A DNA stretch of 64,000 nucleotides from the NCBI GenBank assembly GCA_946406115.1, contig OX291551.1:10292001-10356000 (forward strand), read 5' to 3'. This DNA is from Apoda limacodes. Its lineage: Eukaryota; Arthropoda; Insecta; Lepidoptera; Limacodidae. The position numbers were made by a program, and so were the translations under genes. Within the stretch, counting starts at the first letter, position 1. Every line of letters begins with the position of its first letter. Under the pieces are notes generated by a model. The model searched no databases, was not told the origin of the DNA, and saw only the letters and a program-made list of their open reading frames with translations. Below, one piece after another: positions 13,201-21,025 of this stretch.

Positions 13201-16200
13201 GAAATCTACGTGCAGTTTGCGTATGTCGCCTGGTTTAGTTAGCCGGACTAGCGCGACGTCATACGAGCGGTGGGTCATATCGATGTAGAGCATAGCCGTA
13301 CCTGTGTACCTGAACCTGTGTTCTGTAGGTTAAAACAACTATTTTGAGCCGCAGCCTTAAAAATATTTCCTTCATGACGTTGGGAGTTATGACGTAATCA
13401 ATTTTCCATGGGATTTGAAAATTTTCTTTTAAGAAACTACTGAGTGTGATATCAAATTAAAGGGCTTTATGAGCCCAATGTAAAAATATATAAAATGATA
13501 GGTATTATCCTCATATCTAACATCAAGAAAGCAATTTTAAAAATATTTTAATTTCATATTTCTTTTCAATTTCTAATTTTTTACAATGTGAGACAGTTCT
13601 CTAAGCTTCAGTACTTTACGAGACACACATATCTGGAACTGTACAGTACTGAGCTGTTTTCGTTTATTGGTTAGTAAATTGGCTAAATGCGGTATTCCAC
13701 TTATCCTTACTATCCTACTTTAAATACTTAAATAATTTTTGTTACGGCTAAATTATTACCTATTAAATGAGGTATATTTTTTAAAAATTTACTGAGCCTT
13801 CAGGAGCCCAAACTTGGTTTATTTTGAAAATACTTTTTGGAATTCTAGAAAACAAGTGGCTAAAAGGTCATGGTGTATATTTTTATATCCTACTCATGAA
13901 GCCCCATTTGATGACCCATACGATAAGTTTCAGAAAAAATATAATTCAAATCTATTCAAAATCGAATCGGAGCCCGTGCCTTCTGCCTGTGGAATCATTT
14001 GTGACAGAATCTGGAGCGGACTAAGTGATAAGGCGATTGACGCTATTTTTTTAACGATCTCATTTCAATAATATAAAACAAAAAAGTTGTAGATTAGTTA
14101 TAGTATATTGCCCAAAAACCGTCTCAAAAGGTACTGTTATGTTTAATTTGATTACAGAGGTATTAATAAAACTTGATTTGCTACAAACACTCGTTTTATT
14201 TATGATACAGAAGTCTGGATTCTTCGGATTAGACACAAAATCCGTTAGTGAAATCCGGATTTCAATTTTGGTACGGCATATCCGTATCCGATCCTACCCT
14301 GGGCCACCACCGACCTTACTACCTTACTATAACATAATATACTTGTAGATTAAAGTTTCTATTGATCCTATACTAACTTACTTTTTTAATGGTAGTTTTC
14401 AATTATAGTTTCTGTACCATCATTACTTTCGAATCGACATGTTATTATCTACTATCCTCATCCTTACTAAGATTATAAACGTAAAACTTGTTTGTTATGT
14501 CATCATAATGTAAAGTGTGACCGTTTGAGTTAAAATTTGGCAAACTTCAGAGATAGGTTCAGTTACTTCAAAAATTTTTTGTTTCTTTATGAAATCTTAA
14601 AACCTATTTTTAAACTTAATAAAAGTTTTTATTTTTAAATACATACTATACTTACAGTCTTACCCAACGCGTGTAGTAAGTAAAGCTTATGACTAATAGG
14701 TTTACTAATTTAAGAAAATGTAGGCAAAATTATAAACATATTGAATTTTATGGCGAATTTATCGGTTTCCGAGTGCTGAGCAATAATGGAGTTGAGCAGA
14801 TAACACGCTTGAAAGGTAGTCGAATGTCGGTCATGTTTTGTTAAATCGGGGTGTGAGACAAACAGATTTGTATATGTATGAGTGTTTATATATTTCTTAA
14901 ACGGGTAATGACCTTATAATAAACACCTTATGTGAAACGTACCAGTGGTTTCATTGATGTTGAAGAACGGCGTAAATGGATTGCCTTCAGATACCAATCC
15001 ATATCTTATCTGTCTGGGTGCTCCCTTGTCTCCATCTTCGGCTCGGACCTTGACTATCATGTCTCCAGGAACCACTTGACGAGGCAAATGTGTTATAGGA
15101 GGTGCTGTAGTGAAAACCGGTGGCATATCCTGAATATCTTGCACCACAACAACTACTTCTAAACCAGCTATGTTTCTTGTATCTTTGCCAACTTCTATGT
15201 ATGGATCCTGCATAAAAATAATATTTATTTTTATTAATTACAAAATAACAATTTAAGAGAAATAGAAATAAACGTAAGAAATACAAAACGTCCTTAACGA
15301 TTCTTTATATTTATGGACACATTAAGTTATCACCATTATCAATTTTCAATCAAGGAGTTGCCGTAGAAATCCCACGTCGATAACCAAATTAAGGTTGGGC
15401 AAAGCCGCTGGCAACATCACTATAAAGTTAAGTGTGATAACACAAATAATTTAACGACCTAGAAGCGAACCAGAAACCTGGCAGTGTCATTACCACTTGT
15501 TAATTAACACAAACAATTCATGCAACTTAAAACACTGACTATTGGACTACCAAGTTGAAGGTCCTAGGACCGATACTTAGTACGAGAAACATATAGTAAC
15601 AATTTGGGAATTATAAAAATTGACTCCAGTCAGGGCTCAAGTCTGCCCAGTGAATGGCCATAGGCCTGGCACGAGCCTATCATGTTCGTAAGAAAAATGC
15701 TATCGGTGAAAGGTGGACAAACATTACGAGCATTTATGAGGAAATATTTTTTTTGAACAATAATACAATTTTTATTTTTTTTATTATTATTTTAAGTAAA
15801 AGGCACTAACATAAGTAGGAAATTAACGCTAAAAGCATATTCCTTACCACAGCTAAAAGTGTTAAGTGATACATGGATTGGGCTTCGAAATCTAGAGGTC
15901 CCACCAGAGAGATAGTGCCTTCAGTATTCTCCGTTGAAACACGACGTTGTCGGATTGCAAAAAGAGGCGAGCCCTGCAAAAACATACAAACAATTGCAAC
16001 AAAGAAAACAAAAAATACATGTCGACGATACGCTTTTAAAATTTATGCGTGTAAGGATATGCTGACCATTATTATAACATTTAGGTGGCCGATAAAACGA
16101 CCTTAGGTTACGTGTGCCTCCATTCTCCACGGACTGTGAGAATTTAGCACGCCTCAAGTCTTCTTAATGCTTGGTAATTGTGCAAAGTCATCGCGTCGGG

Positions 16201-19200
16201 AGTCGCAAGTTCGACCTAACCCAACCCAGTTCGTTAAAATGGTATTGTGCAATGATAAATGATTTACAAGTACAGTAAATCTTTTTCAAAAGATCATAGA
16301 TTTTTGTACTATGCACAGACGTAAATCAAAAAGAGAACGCAAATGGATGTACTTCGTGTGTTAAAAGGGAGAGCAATGCTTTAGTTACATATTTTAGTTA
16401 CAAAGTTGTAAGACTTGTTTATTAAAACCCGCAATGAAAATATTTCACTCGTCACTCAAGCTTAATCGTACGGTCACTATTCTCATTTGTCACATTGAGT
16501 ACATAGTGTTGTACACTAGTTATCGATTTTAGAAACAGAGGAATGCGTGTTCGGCTAGGTATAGTTTGTGACACGTAATTTTTTTATTGCAATATCTTTT
16601 CTGTTTAGTGATTCTCTTCAGGATAACAATAATTATAATTAAAGGTTTCCAAGTGACCCTAACAATAAAGAGAAATGGATTGAAGCGACGGGGCATGAAA
16701 ATTGGTTCCCAACAAAAAATAGTCGAATTTGTTCTGTTCATTTTAACGATGGCAGCTTTACGGAAACAAAGAAGTTTCGACGACTGATTACAAAAGCAAT
16801 CAATACCAACTATACCGACGACCAGATGCGCGCACGCGACCTCTCATTCAGACTTACAGCTGCGTAGGTACTGGTGGACGGGGCGCGCGGCGACATTGAA
16901 TCGATTCCGCGCGGACTGCGAATTCCCATCACTAATTTGGTTTTGTGACGTCACAGTAGGTGGAAAAAGAATGGCACACTTGGTTTTCATACAGGTGGAG
17001 GGACTTACGTTATCTATTTAGATCTACGTCTGTAGTACTATGTTTTGCAATGTTTAAGAACTTAAGTACCAGTTTAGCAAATCATTTGCACCTGGGTTCT
17101 CATTACAAAATCTTATTTTTTATTTCTCATATCTGCTTAACAAGGTAGTGATGCAAGAAAATTGCACCCGTATATGCTACAACTAACCACATTAAATTAG
17201 CAAATTTATTCTGACCCAAGTACTTACAAGTACAAGACATAGCAACACGCTACCCATTTCTGCGGCGAAAATAGGTTTTATTAGAGTGGCTACAAAACTT
17301 CATTATGCGGTTACACAAACCTGGAAACGTCATTAGGACCTTAATCATGGCTCCATATCCTGATCTCTTTACTACATGCGAATAGTTAACTCTATTTTAC
17401 AAGATGACTTCCAAAAAGCACTTTCAAATACTCAATTTCACAATTTATTTTTGTATACACAACTTTATCAACGATTCGGAATGTTTTTCTGTGCCGACAA
17501 GCAATTCAGTAGTTAATCTTTTTAAAACTTAAAGTATTAAGGAAGTAATAAAGGAAATCATGGAATCATTACCCAGAGTTCAAGTTCAAGAGGCTTCGGC
17601 GACAGGGGATTTTTCCTCGCTATAACTATTTCAAGATCAGTTCCCCGCTTTGCATCCTGTAAATAGGAAAATATTGACGTGAAAAAAAAGAACATAGTCA
17701 AAAGCGGCAGCGGGCGCGGTGATCCTAGTTCCACATATTTTCACATATTTATGTTTGATATTTCATAACCGCGCCCGCCACCGCACCCGCGAGTTAACGT
17801 GCACAAGCACCCCTTTATGCTTTCTTGCTGCTGTTGGTTTGAAATAATAGTATAAATATTTCATTTTATGATGATACTAGCTGATGCCTAGCGATGGGCC
17901 TGGTCATGTTTCCAGACAATCATGTTGTGTTGTATAAACGCAGAAACGATGTAAGTTTAATACGAATCTATTAGTTGGAACGACCAATTTATTGCCTTAT
18001 AGCAATATGGCTAAAACCGTATAATATCGATACATTTTACAAAAACGGTAAAGTACGTCTAAGTTTTGGACTAAATAGCTAATTTACGGAAAAATCATAG
18101 TCTTTTGTAGTTTAGCAATGCAATGGCTTTGTCCCGCAGAAAGGGTTAGCCAGTGGCTCGATACACACCTAACTATTTCATAATATGAGGGAGATCTACC
18201 CAACTGTAGTATTGCTAACCCCTTAGGGGAAACAATACAATTTTTTTGCTCAGCCGGTACTAACGTTACACAGGAATATTGTGTAAACGTTTGTTTGACG
18301 GTTAGGAACGATTCATTAAATCAGAATTTTTTTGTATAGATTTGTAGCTCAAAATAAACGCATGGCGTATTTTCGATATTTACAAACTCAATTGCAAAAA
18401 TTGCCTTGCAAAAATTATTCAAGTTACTTGTCATTGGTTATTTCATGTTTATTACTTTGACTAACTGCAATAAAGAAAAGTTATATTATATATGAATCAA
18501 ATAATATTTATTCAAATAGGTTTCCGAGAACACTTTTGTTTTATCAATACAATGTCAATTTCTACCAAAAAGTGCCGGCAAGAAGTTATATTTAAAGTAA
18601 TAATACAAATAATACAATACTTTGATAATTAGCTCACAAGTATACAATATGTTTTGAAACACTTAGTAATATAAATAAGCTAGTAAGCAACTAAAACAAA
18701 GTCAAACACAATGACAATTATTATTTTTTGTTTTTATTTAGCATACGAGGCGCACCACGTGGAGCGTCGAATACCGTCATATAATCGTATCGTAGATTAT
18801 CATAATCTTGATTTATCTAGTGATAATTTAAGAAATAAAAAACCAGTCTACCCATGACCAAGGCTGGTGTTACCCAGCCGAAACGTCGGGAAAAAGGCAT
18901 TTTGCCAAGTAACGACGCGTTTAATCCCGTTTTATTATTTTTAAATTAGTTATGGAACGCGTAAATTTAAAAACTTATATTATCTAGCGATATTTTATAG
19001 AAAACTAGCCACACAGGAGCGTAAATAGCGGTCAGTTGATACACATTGACAAATTACAAATTGAAAAAATAGGTTTCGGTCCGATATTACAGGTGAACTA
19101 CGGTTGTATGGAAAAGTGAGGACATCTAACTCCATGAAAATAAATTTATGCATTAAGTGTCTCAGGTACAATTTAATTTAAAGGTTTTCAATCAATCAAT

Positions 19201-20645
19201 TGATTGATTTCAAACTAATACTTAACCTATGACATCCGTTCACTTATAGTAATTTTTAATTCGGTGTCTAGATGTTAAGGCTATCAAAAATGTTATTCGT
19301 TCGTCATGCCCATCAATTATGGTAAGCGCATCACCCACGGTCCTAATGCCCTCTCGTTTGTTGCTATTACACTTTCCGTGAGCGACAGGTGCTATTTATG
19401 TTTCTCCGCATCAAACGATCAACTAATTCAATTTCAATTTAATTGAGAACAAAATTCAAATACAAAGCTGCAACGAATGAGCGAATTCGAAAAATAAATA
19501 TTTCGTTCCTTTAATTTGGGTCGTGATCTCATTACAGGATCATTCAACAAAATGCTGGGAAAATGCTACTCTTATAATTTCAGCAGAAACAAAGAATATT
19601 TTGATATGAAGAATCTTCTCTTCTCTCTTCTCTGTTATTTCAACTGTTTTTTGTTAAAAAATGCACTAATAACTTGATAAGTGTAAAGATTGGAAGTAGA
19701 AAACTGGAAAGAACGGCGACATGTATAAAAAAACTTCGTGCAAGTTCGACTATCACTTAACTCGTATTGTGGTTTCCCTAAACGAATGGTAAAAACGAAA
19801 TGTTTATATTTTTGTCATGTCCATCTTTTTCTTATATTTGACTAAAACCTTTTTTACTACATCTACTAATTTAGGTCAATTTTAGATGAAACATATAATC
19901 TATTTAAAATTCTTACCTCTGGTACTATAACAATGCTAGGCTGATGAGGAAATATGGTGTTCCTGGGCGTAGTGGCGTTCGTACCAGTGATGGAACATCC
20001 AATACGGGAACTTCGACCTCGAGTATTTCTCACAGAGAGCCGGAAGTCTACATACCGGCCTGGCTCCAGCCTCCGGAGTAAGATGACATTGGCTTGGCAC
20101 ACAGAGTTGTATCGCGTGCACGGTAGAGTCTCTATACCAATGTCCAGCCGACCCATTTGACCTAGAAATTATTCCTACATGGAGTTAATGTTTCTTTAGC
20201 CAGAACACGCAAAACCTACATAAAAAATTTGGTAGGTCACTATGAATTATATGGTTATTCAACTGATTAGAATTCACCTCGCGTGATCGGTGATGTAGTA
20301 TTACAATAAAAATTGAGTTAATCTGTTCTTCAGATCTGCGTACAGAGTGGGCAGTAGGTTCGACGATTAGTTATTCAAAGAAAGTAACAACAAGAGATGT
20401 TTCAGCAGCCTATGTATGATTCGCAAAAGAAAATTAAAGGCTAAAAATATCTTACCGATTAGCTCGAAATGCAGTGGATAGTCGAAGTCTGGGTCGGAAG
20501 CGCGCACGCGGTAGATAACGGAGCCCACGGCCGCGTCTGCTGGCACCAGGACTAGCCGCATCAGGGTGCTGGGGTCGAAGACCGGCTCGCCAGCGAGCGC
20601 GCCCCATGCCAAGCATAGCAACACCAGCACCGCTGACAACGTCAT
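1790..20645 (-). CDS. Cad86C: Cadherin-86C-like cadherin, complete spliced coding region (13 exons)
   Basis: Join on the minus strand: 20645-20456, 20161-19917, 17656-17573, 15973-15848, 15207-14943, 10180-9988, 9389-9146, 8877-8292, 8195-7844, 7324-7159, 5992-5862, 5465-5154, 4280-1790. All junctions are GT-AG and all phases agree, giving 5385 nt and 1794 residues. Residues 1-18 are a signal peptide. EC repeats end near 130, 247, 364, 481, 589 and about 710. A membrane-adjacent domain spans about 711-817, the transmembrane helix about 826-848, and the cytoplasmic tail runs to 1794. EC5 and EC6 carry textbook DVNDNPP linkers. The protein should be a plasma-membrane adhesion molecule. In Drosophila, Cad86C is known as a Hedgehog-responsive cadherin of the eye furrow. 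The assignment to Cad86C rests on the N-terminal FDPSTLMRLVLVPADA motif and the architecture, recalled rather than searched. Another insect cadherin of the CDH23/PCDH15-related group is the alternative. Confidence 0.85.
4281..5153 (-). other. Intron 12 (873 bp), nothing recognised
   Basis: AT-rich, with a 14-base near-repeat (AATTAATGAAATCA at about 4850 and 4875) and a poly-A run on the plus strand at 5094-5109. No coding or element sequence seen. Confidence 0.6.
5154..5465 (-). CDS. Cad86C: Cadherin exon 12: membrane-proximal cytoplasmic tail
   Basis: Acceptor AAATTCTAG|G, phase 2 (AGG arginine with exon 11); donor GTACG|GTTAGT, phase 2. It reads KRVIRVNSTEDDVHLVARDK, a basic stop-transfer start, then TTDWRRREAWSAEQADL and PTQWKFNKRNYRPNKP. 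There is no beta-catenin or p120 binding motif, so this is not a classical cadherin tail. The acceptor has a weak pyrimidine tract. Confidence 0.88.
5862..5992 (-). CDS. Cad86C: Cadherin exon 11: transmembrane helix mini-exon
   Basis: Acceptor TTTTTTTTTGTTTCAG|GGA, phase 0; donor CCGAG|GTAATA, phase 2. It is 131 bp and encodes GFYKAESR, a helix of about 23 hydrophobic residues (starting LLFWLLILLAIIIALV), and then CCCICEGCPLYMAPR. The phase in (0) and out (2) fit exons 10 and 12 exactly, whereas exons 10 and 12 cannot be joined directly. The juxtamembrane cysteine cluster may be palmitoylated (inference). Confidence 0.9.
6603..6958 (+). mobile_element. LINE 3' end fragment (reverse-transcriptase ORF C-terminus and tail)
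   Basis: Lies in intron 10, antisense to the gene. Reads PLSLGRDFASLCVFYRLYNG, MCSEELFEMM and FYHRTASRKK, the C-terminal region of a jockey-type ORF2, then the tail GGTCGGCAACGCGCGAGTGA up to an A-rich end. Truncated at its 5' side, as is usual for LINE insertions. Confidence 0.75.
6963..7055 (+). mobile_element. Second, solo copy of the same LINE tail
   Basis: A diverged copy of the tail at 6855-6958 (CGCGAGTGGTACCTCTGGTG, CATCCATAGGC, TTTGCTACCTTGGTAATTA) follows directly after the first. Only about 90 bp of tail is present. Confidence 0.6.
7159..7324 (-). CDS. Cad86C: Cadherin exon 10: rest of membrane-adjacent domain
   Basis: Acceptor TTATTTTATTTCAG|A, phase 2; donor GATTCA|GTGAGT, phase 0. 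It reads SEVVAIVRMTGSTPINVAKL, then a Gly/Ser/Thr-rich stalk ending TVDTSDS just before the membrane. Strand SEVVAIVRM pairs with the exon 9 beta-alpha pattern, suggesting one alpha/beta fold split by the intron. Confidence 0.88.
7478..7782 (+). repeat. Dispersed repeat family A, copy 1 (intron 9)
   Basis: About 305 bp. It shares with 36661-37080 (inverted) and 60137-60393 the blocks CACCAGGCTGTATCTCATGA, GAAATTTTCACAGAAGATGT, GGGGGCTCCCATACAACA and CTTCGTGCGCGAGTCTGACT. It holds a short (GTCC)n tract at 7533-7565. No coding capacity was seen; it is a non-autonomous element of a type common in Lepidoptera. Confidence 0.8.
7844..8195 (-). CDS. Cad86C: Cadherin exon 9: end of EC6 and start of membrane-adjacent domain
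   Basis: Acceptor TTTTTCTTACAG|GT, phase 1; donor GAAAA|GTTAGT, phase 2. It reads (G)ELYLLEALKRTKK, then YALAIRAYDMGVPRL, the last EC strands. It continues TMSFIVPGASPDSKKLEEVL and GGKVTIIDIKPYKG, outside the EC pattern, resembling a membrane-adjacent domain as seen in CDH23-type and PCDH15-type cadherins (inference). RGKR at 663-666 fits a furin consensus in a loop inserted in EC6. Confidence 0.92.
8292..8877 (-). CDS. Cad86C: Cadherin exon 8: end of EC4, all of EC5, start of EC6
   Basis: Acceptor AACTTTTTCAG|ATATTAG, phase 0; donor ACAG|GTAATA, phase 1. It is the best-conserved part of the protein. DVNDNPPVF (about 473-481) and DVNDNPPEF (about 581-589) frame EC5, which has ELAENVTAGTRV, ADDVDTGAFGKI, FDREAMPDLHF and EARDNDG. 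EC6 has AVDKDAEPPNNVVRYEI. Several N-glycosylation sites (NLS, NVT, NTS, NFT) are present. Confidence 0.95.
9146..9389 (-). CDS. Cad86C: Cadherin exon 7: EC4
   Basis: Acceptor TTAATTTCAG|C, phase 2; donor TTTCAG|GTAAGTTT, phase 0. It reads YITYLDENAPQGTALTF, NDNDAGKNGVFSLSL and MLDYEARKSVIFQ. ENAP, NDNDAGKNG and LDYEA are the normal calcium and strand motifs of an EC repeat. It joins exon 8 in frame as FQILAQELGPA. Confidence 0.92.
9988..10180 (-). CDS. Cad86C: Cadherin exon 6: end of EC3
   Basis: Acceptor AACTTCCAG|GC, phase 1 in (GGC glycine with exon 5); donor CAGTT|GTAAGTATC, phase 2. It reads (G)EVTLERPIEEI, then LSREEPEAMSSTVQLAF, and ends EKDNSPPYFENQF. EKDNSPPYF (356-364) is the EC3-EC4 linker in a partly degenerate form. 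It is separated from exon 5 by the longest intron of the gene (4.8 kb). Confidence 0.9.
10181..14942 (-). other. Intron 5 (4.8 kb), mostly unrecognised AT-rich DNA
   Basis: Contains a partial family A end (GGTTCCGTGCCAAAAAGGTA near 10579), a 14-bp palindrome GTAGGATATCCTAC at 12320-12333, and a candidate non-autonomous transposon between about 13060 and 14310. No exon fitting the flanking phases was seen, and exons 5 and 6 join in frame without one. Confidence 0.55.
13060..14310. mobile_element. Candidate non-autonomous DNA transposon
   Basis: Both ends carry AATCCGGATTT (13095-13105 and 14252-14262) next to GAAATCCG motifs in inverted arrangement. The outer ends TAGGGATTG and, read inverted, CAGGGTAGGATCGG are weakly alike, recalling hAT-type termini. 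No target duplication could be found and the interior encodes nothing recognisable. Confidence 0.3.
14943..15207 (-). CDS. Cad86C: Cadherin exon 5: end of EC2 and most of EC3
   Basis: Acceptor TTTTTATGCAG|GATCCA, phase 0; donor ACTG|GTACGT, phase 1. It begins DPYIEVGKDTRNIAGLEVVV. The EC2-EC3 linker is VQDIQDMPPVF (residues 237-247), a degenerate DxNDNxP. EC3 carries KVRAEDGDKGAPRQIRYGL, which keeps acidic calcium positions, and INETTG at the end. Confidence 0.9.
15208..15847 (-). other. Intron 4, nothing recognised
   Basis: AT-rich spacer of 640 bp. A less AT-rich 100 bp near 15620-15715 has no recognisable coding sense. Confidence 0.5.
15848..15973 (-). CDS. Cad86C: Cadherin exon 4: middle of EC2 (42 codons)
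   Basis: Acceptor TTTTTGCAG|GGCTCG, phase 0; donor GCTGTG|GTAAGG, phase 0. It reads GSPLFAIRQRRVSTENT, then GPLDFEAQSMYHLTLLAV. LDFEAQSMYHLTLLAVD is the typical EC strand F-G signature with DFE in place of DRE. RQRR at residues 181-184 matches a furin consensus, though its use is unknown. The other two frames contain stops. Confidence 0.86.
16540..16867 (+). pseudogene. THAP-domain fragment, antisense in intron 3
   Basis: The plus-strand frame 16643-16867 reads RFPSDPNNKEKWIEATG, HENWFPTKNSRICSVHF and NDGSFTETKKFRRLITKAI, closing with TAG at 16865. FPxDP, KWIxA, SRICSxHF and the spacing are the C-terminal two thirds of a THAP C2CH zinc-finger DNA-binding domain. The CxxC half is missing in frame: a TAA directly precedes the RFP codons, and about 90 bp upstream GAATGCGTGTTCGGC (ECVFG, near 16540) followed by TAG looks like the decayed first half. 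THAP domains occur in P-element-type transposases and host regulators. Without a downstream partner this is most likely a transposon or gene remnant. The alternative is a spliced exon of a nested gene. Confidence 0.7.
16818..16940. other. GC-rich block in intron 3
   Basis: Overlaps the end of the THAP frame and runs past it (GCGCGCACGCGACC, GGGGCGCGCGGCGAC, CGCGCGGACTGCG). The CpG density is far above the surrounding intron. It may be leftover transposon sequence or a regulatory element. Confidence 0.45.
17573..17656 (-). CDS. Cad86C: Cadherin exon 3: start of EC2 (28 codons)
   Basis: Acceptor TATTTACAG|GATGCAAAG, phase 0; donor CTCTGG|GTAATG, phase 0. It reads DAKRGTDLEIVIARKNP, then SPKPLELELW. 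The exon is too short to stand out alone. It is supported by in-frame continuity with exons 2 and 4 and by the joined phrase LELELWGSPLFAI, a normal EC strand. Confidence 0.82.
17704..17784. repeat. GC-rich inverted repeat (foldback)
   Basis: Arms GCGGCAGCGGGCGCGGT (17704-17720) and ACCGCGCCCGCCACCGC (17768-17784) pair at 15 of 17 positions, with an 11-bp perfect core, around a 47-bp AT-rich loop. Probably the terminal part of a MITE or a stable hairpin. Confidence 0.6.
18850..18935 (+). repeat. Repeat fragment with hairpin and CCGAAACGTCGG motif
   Basis: GGCTGG (18862-18867) and CCAGCC (18874-18879) form a perfect 6-bp stem, followed at once by GAAACGTCGGG. This resembles conserved ends of insect dispersed elements and recalls the GAAAC side of hammerhead cores, but the CTGATGA side is not present. 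Confidence 0.4.
19917..20161 (-). CDS. Cad86C: Cadherin exon 2: rest of EC1
   Basis: Acceptor TTTCTAG|GT, phase 1 in; donor GAG|GTAAGA, phase 0 out. It reads (G)QMGRLDIGIETLPC, then RRLEPGRYVDFRLSVRNTRG, an EC strand pattern, and ends SIVIVPE. It holds cysteines near IETLPC, NSVC and IGC and an N-glycosylation site (NAT). The usual DxNDN linker is missing between this repeat and the next, so the EC1-EC2 joint may bind little calcium. Confidence 0.88.
20456..20645 (-). CDS. Cad86C: Cadherin exon 1 (first coding): signal peptide and start of EC1
   Basis: Starts at ATG 20645 (MTLSAVLVLLCLAWGALA), a hydrophobic signal peptide with likely cleavage after A18. It is followed by GEPVFDPSTLMRLVLVPADA, the EC1 first strand, and by RASDPDFDYPLHFELI. 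The start is chosen because a triplet upstream in frame at 20657 is TTG, not ATG, and lies in what reads as intron. The exon ends at 20456 with donor G|GTAAGAT in phase 1. Exon 2 supplies GT to finish the glycine codon. The exon is GC-rich compared with its surroundings. Confidence 0.88.
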
Positions 20646-20646
20646 C

Positions 20647-20670
20647 CTGGAGGACAAAGGGAAAAAATAT
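20647..20670 (-). promoter_or_regulatory. Strong 3' splice acceptor directly before the start codon
   Basis: On the minus strand, TTTTTTCCCTTTGTCCTCCAG is followed by a single G and then the ATG at 20645. The long pyrimidine run and CAG match a strong acceptor. If used, the 5' UTR is split and its first exon lies to the right, so the promoter is not immediately upstream of 20645. Confidence 0.7.
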
Positions 20671-20754
20671 TAATCCAATCCTGACTTAATCCTTATAATT
20701 CACCAGAAACTACCCAGGGTTTATATTATTTTCTCCCTGGTCTTATATTTTGCT

Positions 20755-21025
20755 GCTTATTGCAGACTAAGTTTTGCCCCGGCTCTGCCCGCGCTAAATT
20801 GACGGCGTTATATTTCTACATTCAGGCTTAGTTATAATAAAAATCAAGCTATAGGTAGCTGTAGCTCGACCACGTTTACGTGGGTTTTGGTCATAGTTAT
20901 TCCGTTCTACTTTGTCTCTTAAACTATTTCTGTGGGAAACTTTAGCTTAATTCGATGCTACGTTGCGACGTGAAAAAAAGACAAACAAACAAATAAACAC
21001 ACTTTCGCATTTATAATATAAGTAT
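20755..21025 (-). repeat. Dispersed repeat with AATGCGAAAGTGTGTTT end
   Basis: Read on the minus strand it starts AATGCGAAAGTGTGTTTATT, has TGTTTGTCTTTTTTTCACGT, then GAAACTTTAGC-type sequence, and ends GCGGGCAGAGCCGGGGCAAA. This order matches a very common lepidopteran dispersed repeat, recognised from memory. It sits only about 110 bp upstream of the cadherin's first coding exon. Confidence 0.6.

Larger units (their letters stand above)
17657..19916 (-). other. Intron 2 (2.3 kb)
   Basis: AT-rich. Apart from the GC-rich foldback at 17704-17784 and the short repeat-like hairpin near 18862, nothing was recognised. Confidence 0.5.

Noticed and set aside
18862..18890. Hammerhead ribozyme (stem followed by GAAAC)
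   Set aside because: The CTGATGA core is absent; four extra bases separate the nearest CATGA from the stem, and no matching helix III was found.
20646..20657. Upstream in-frame start for the cadherin (MSSRM...)
   Set aside because: The triplet at 20657 is TTG and lies in a polypyrimidine acceptor; ATG 20645 directly precedes the signal peptide.
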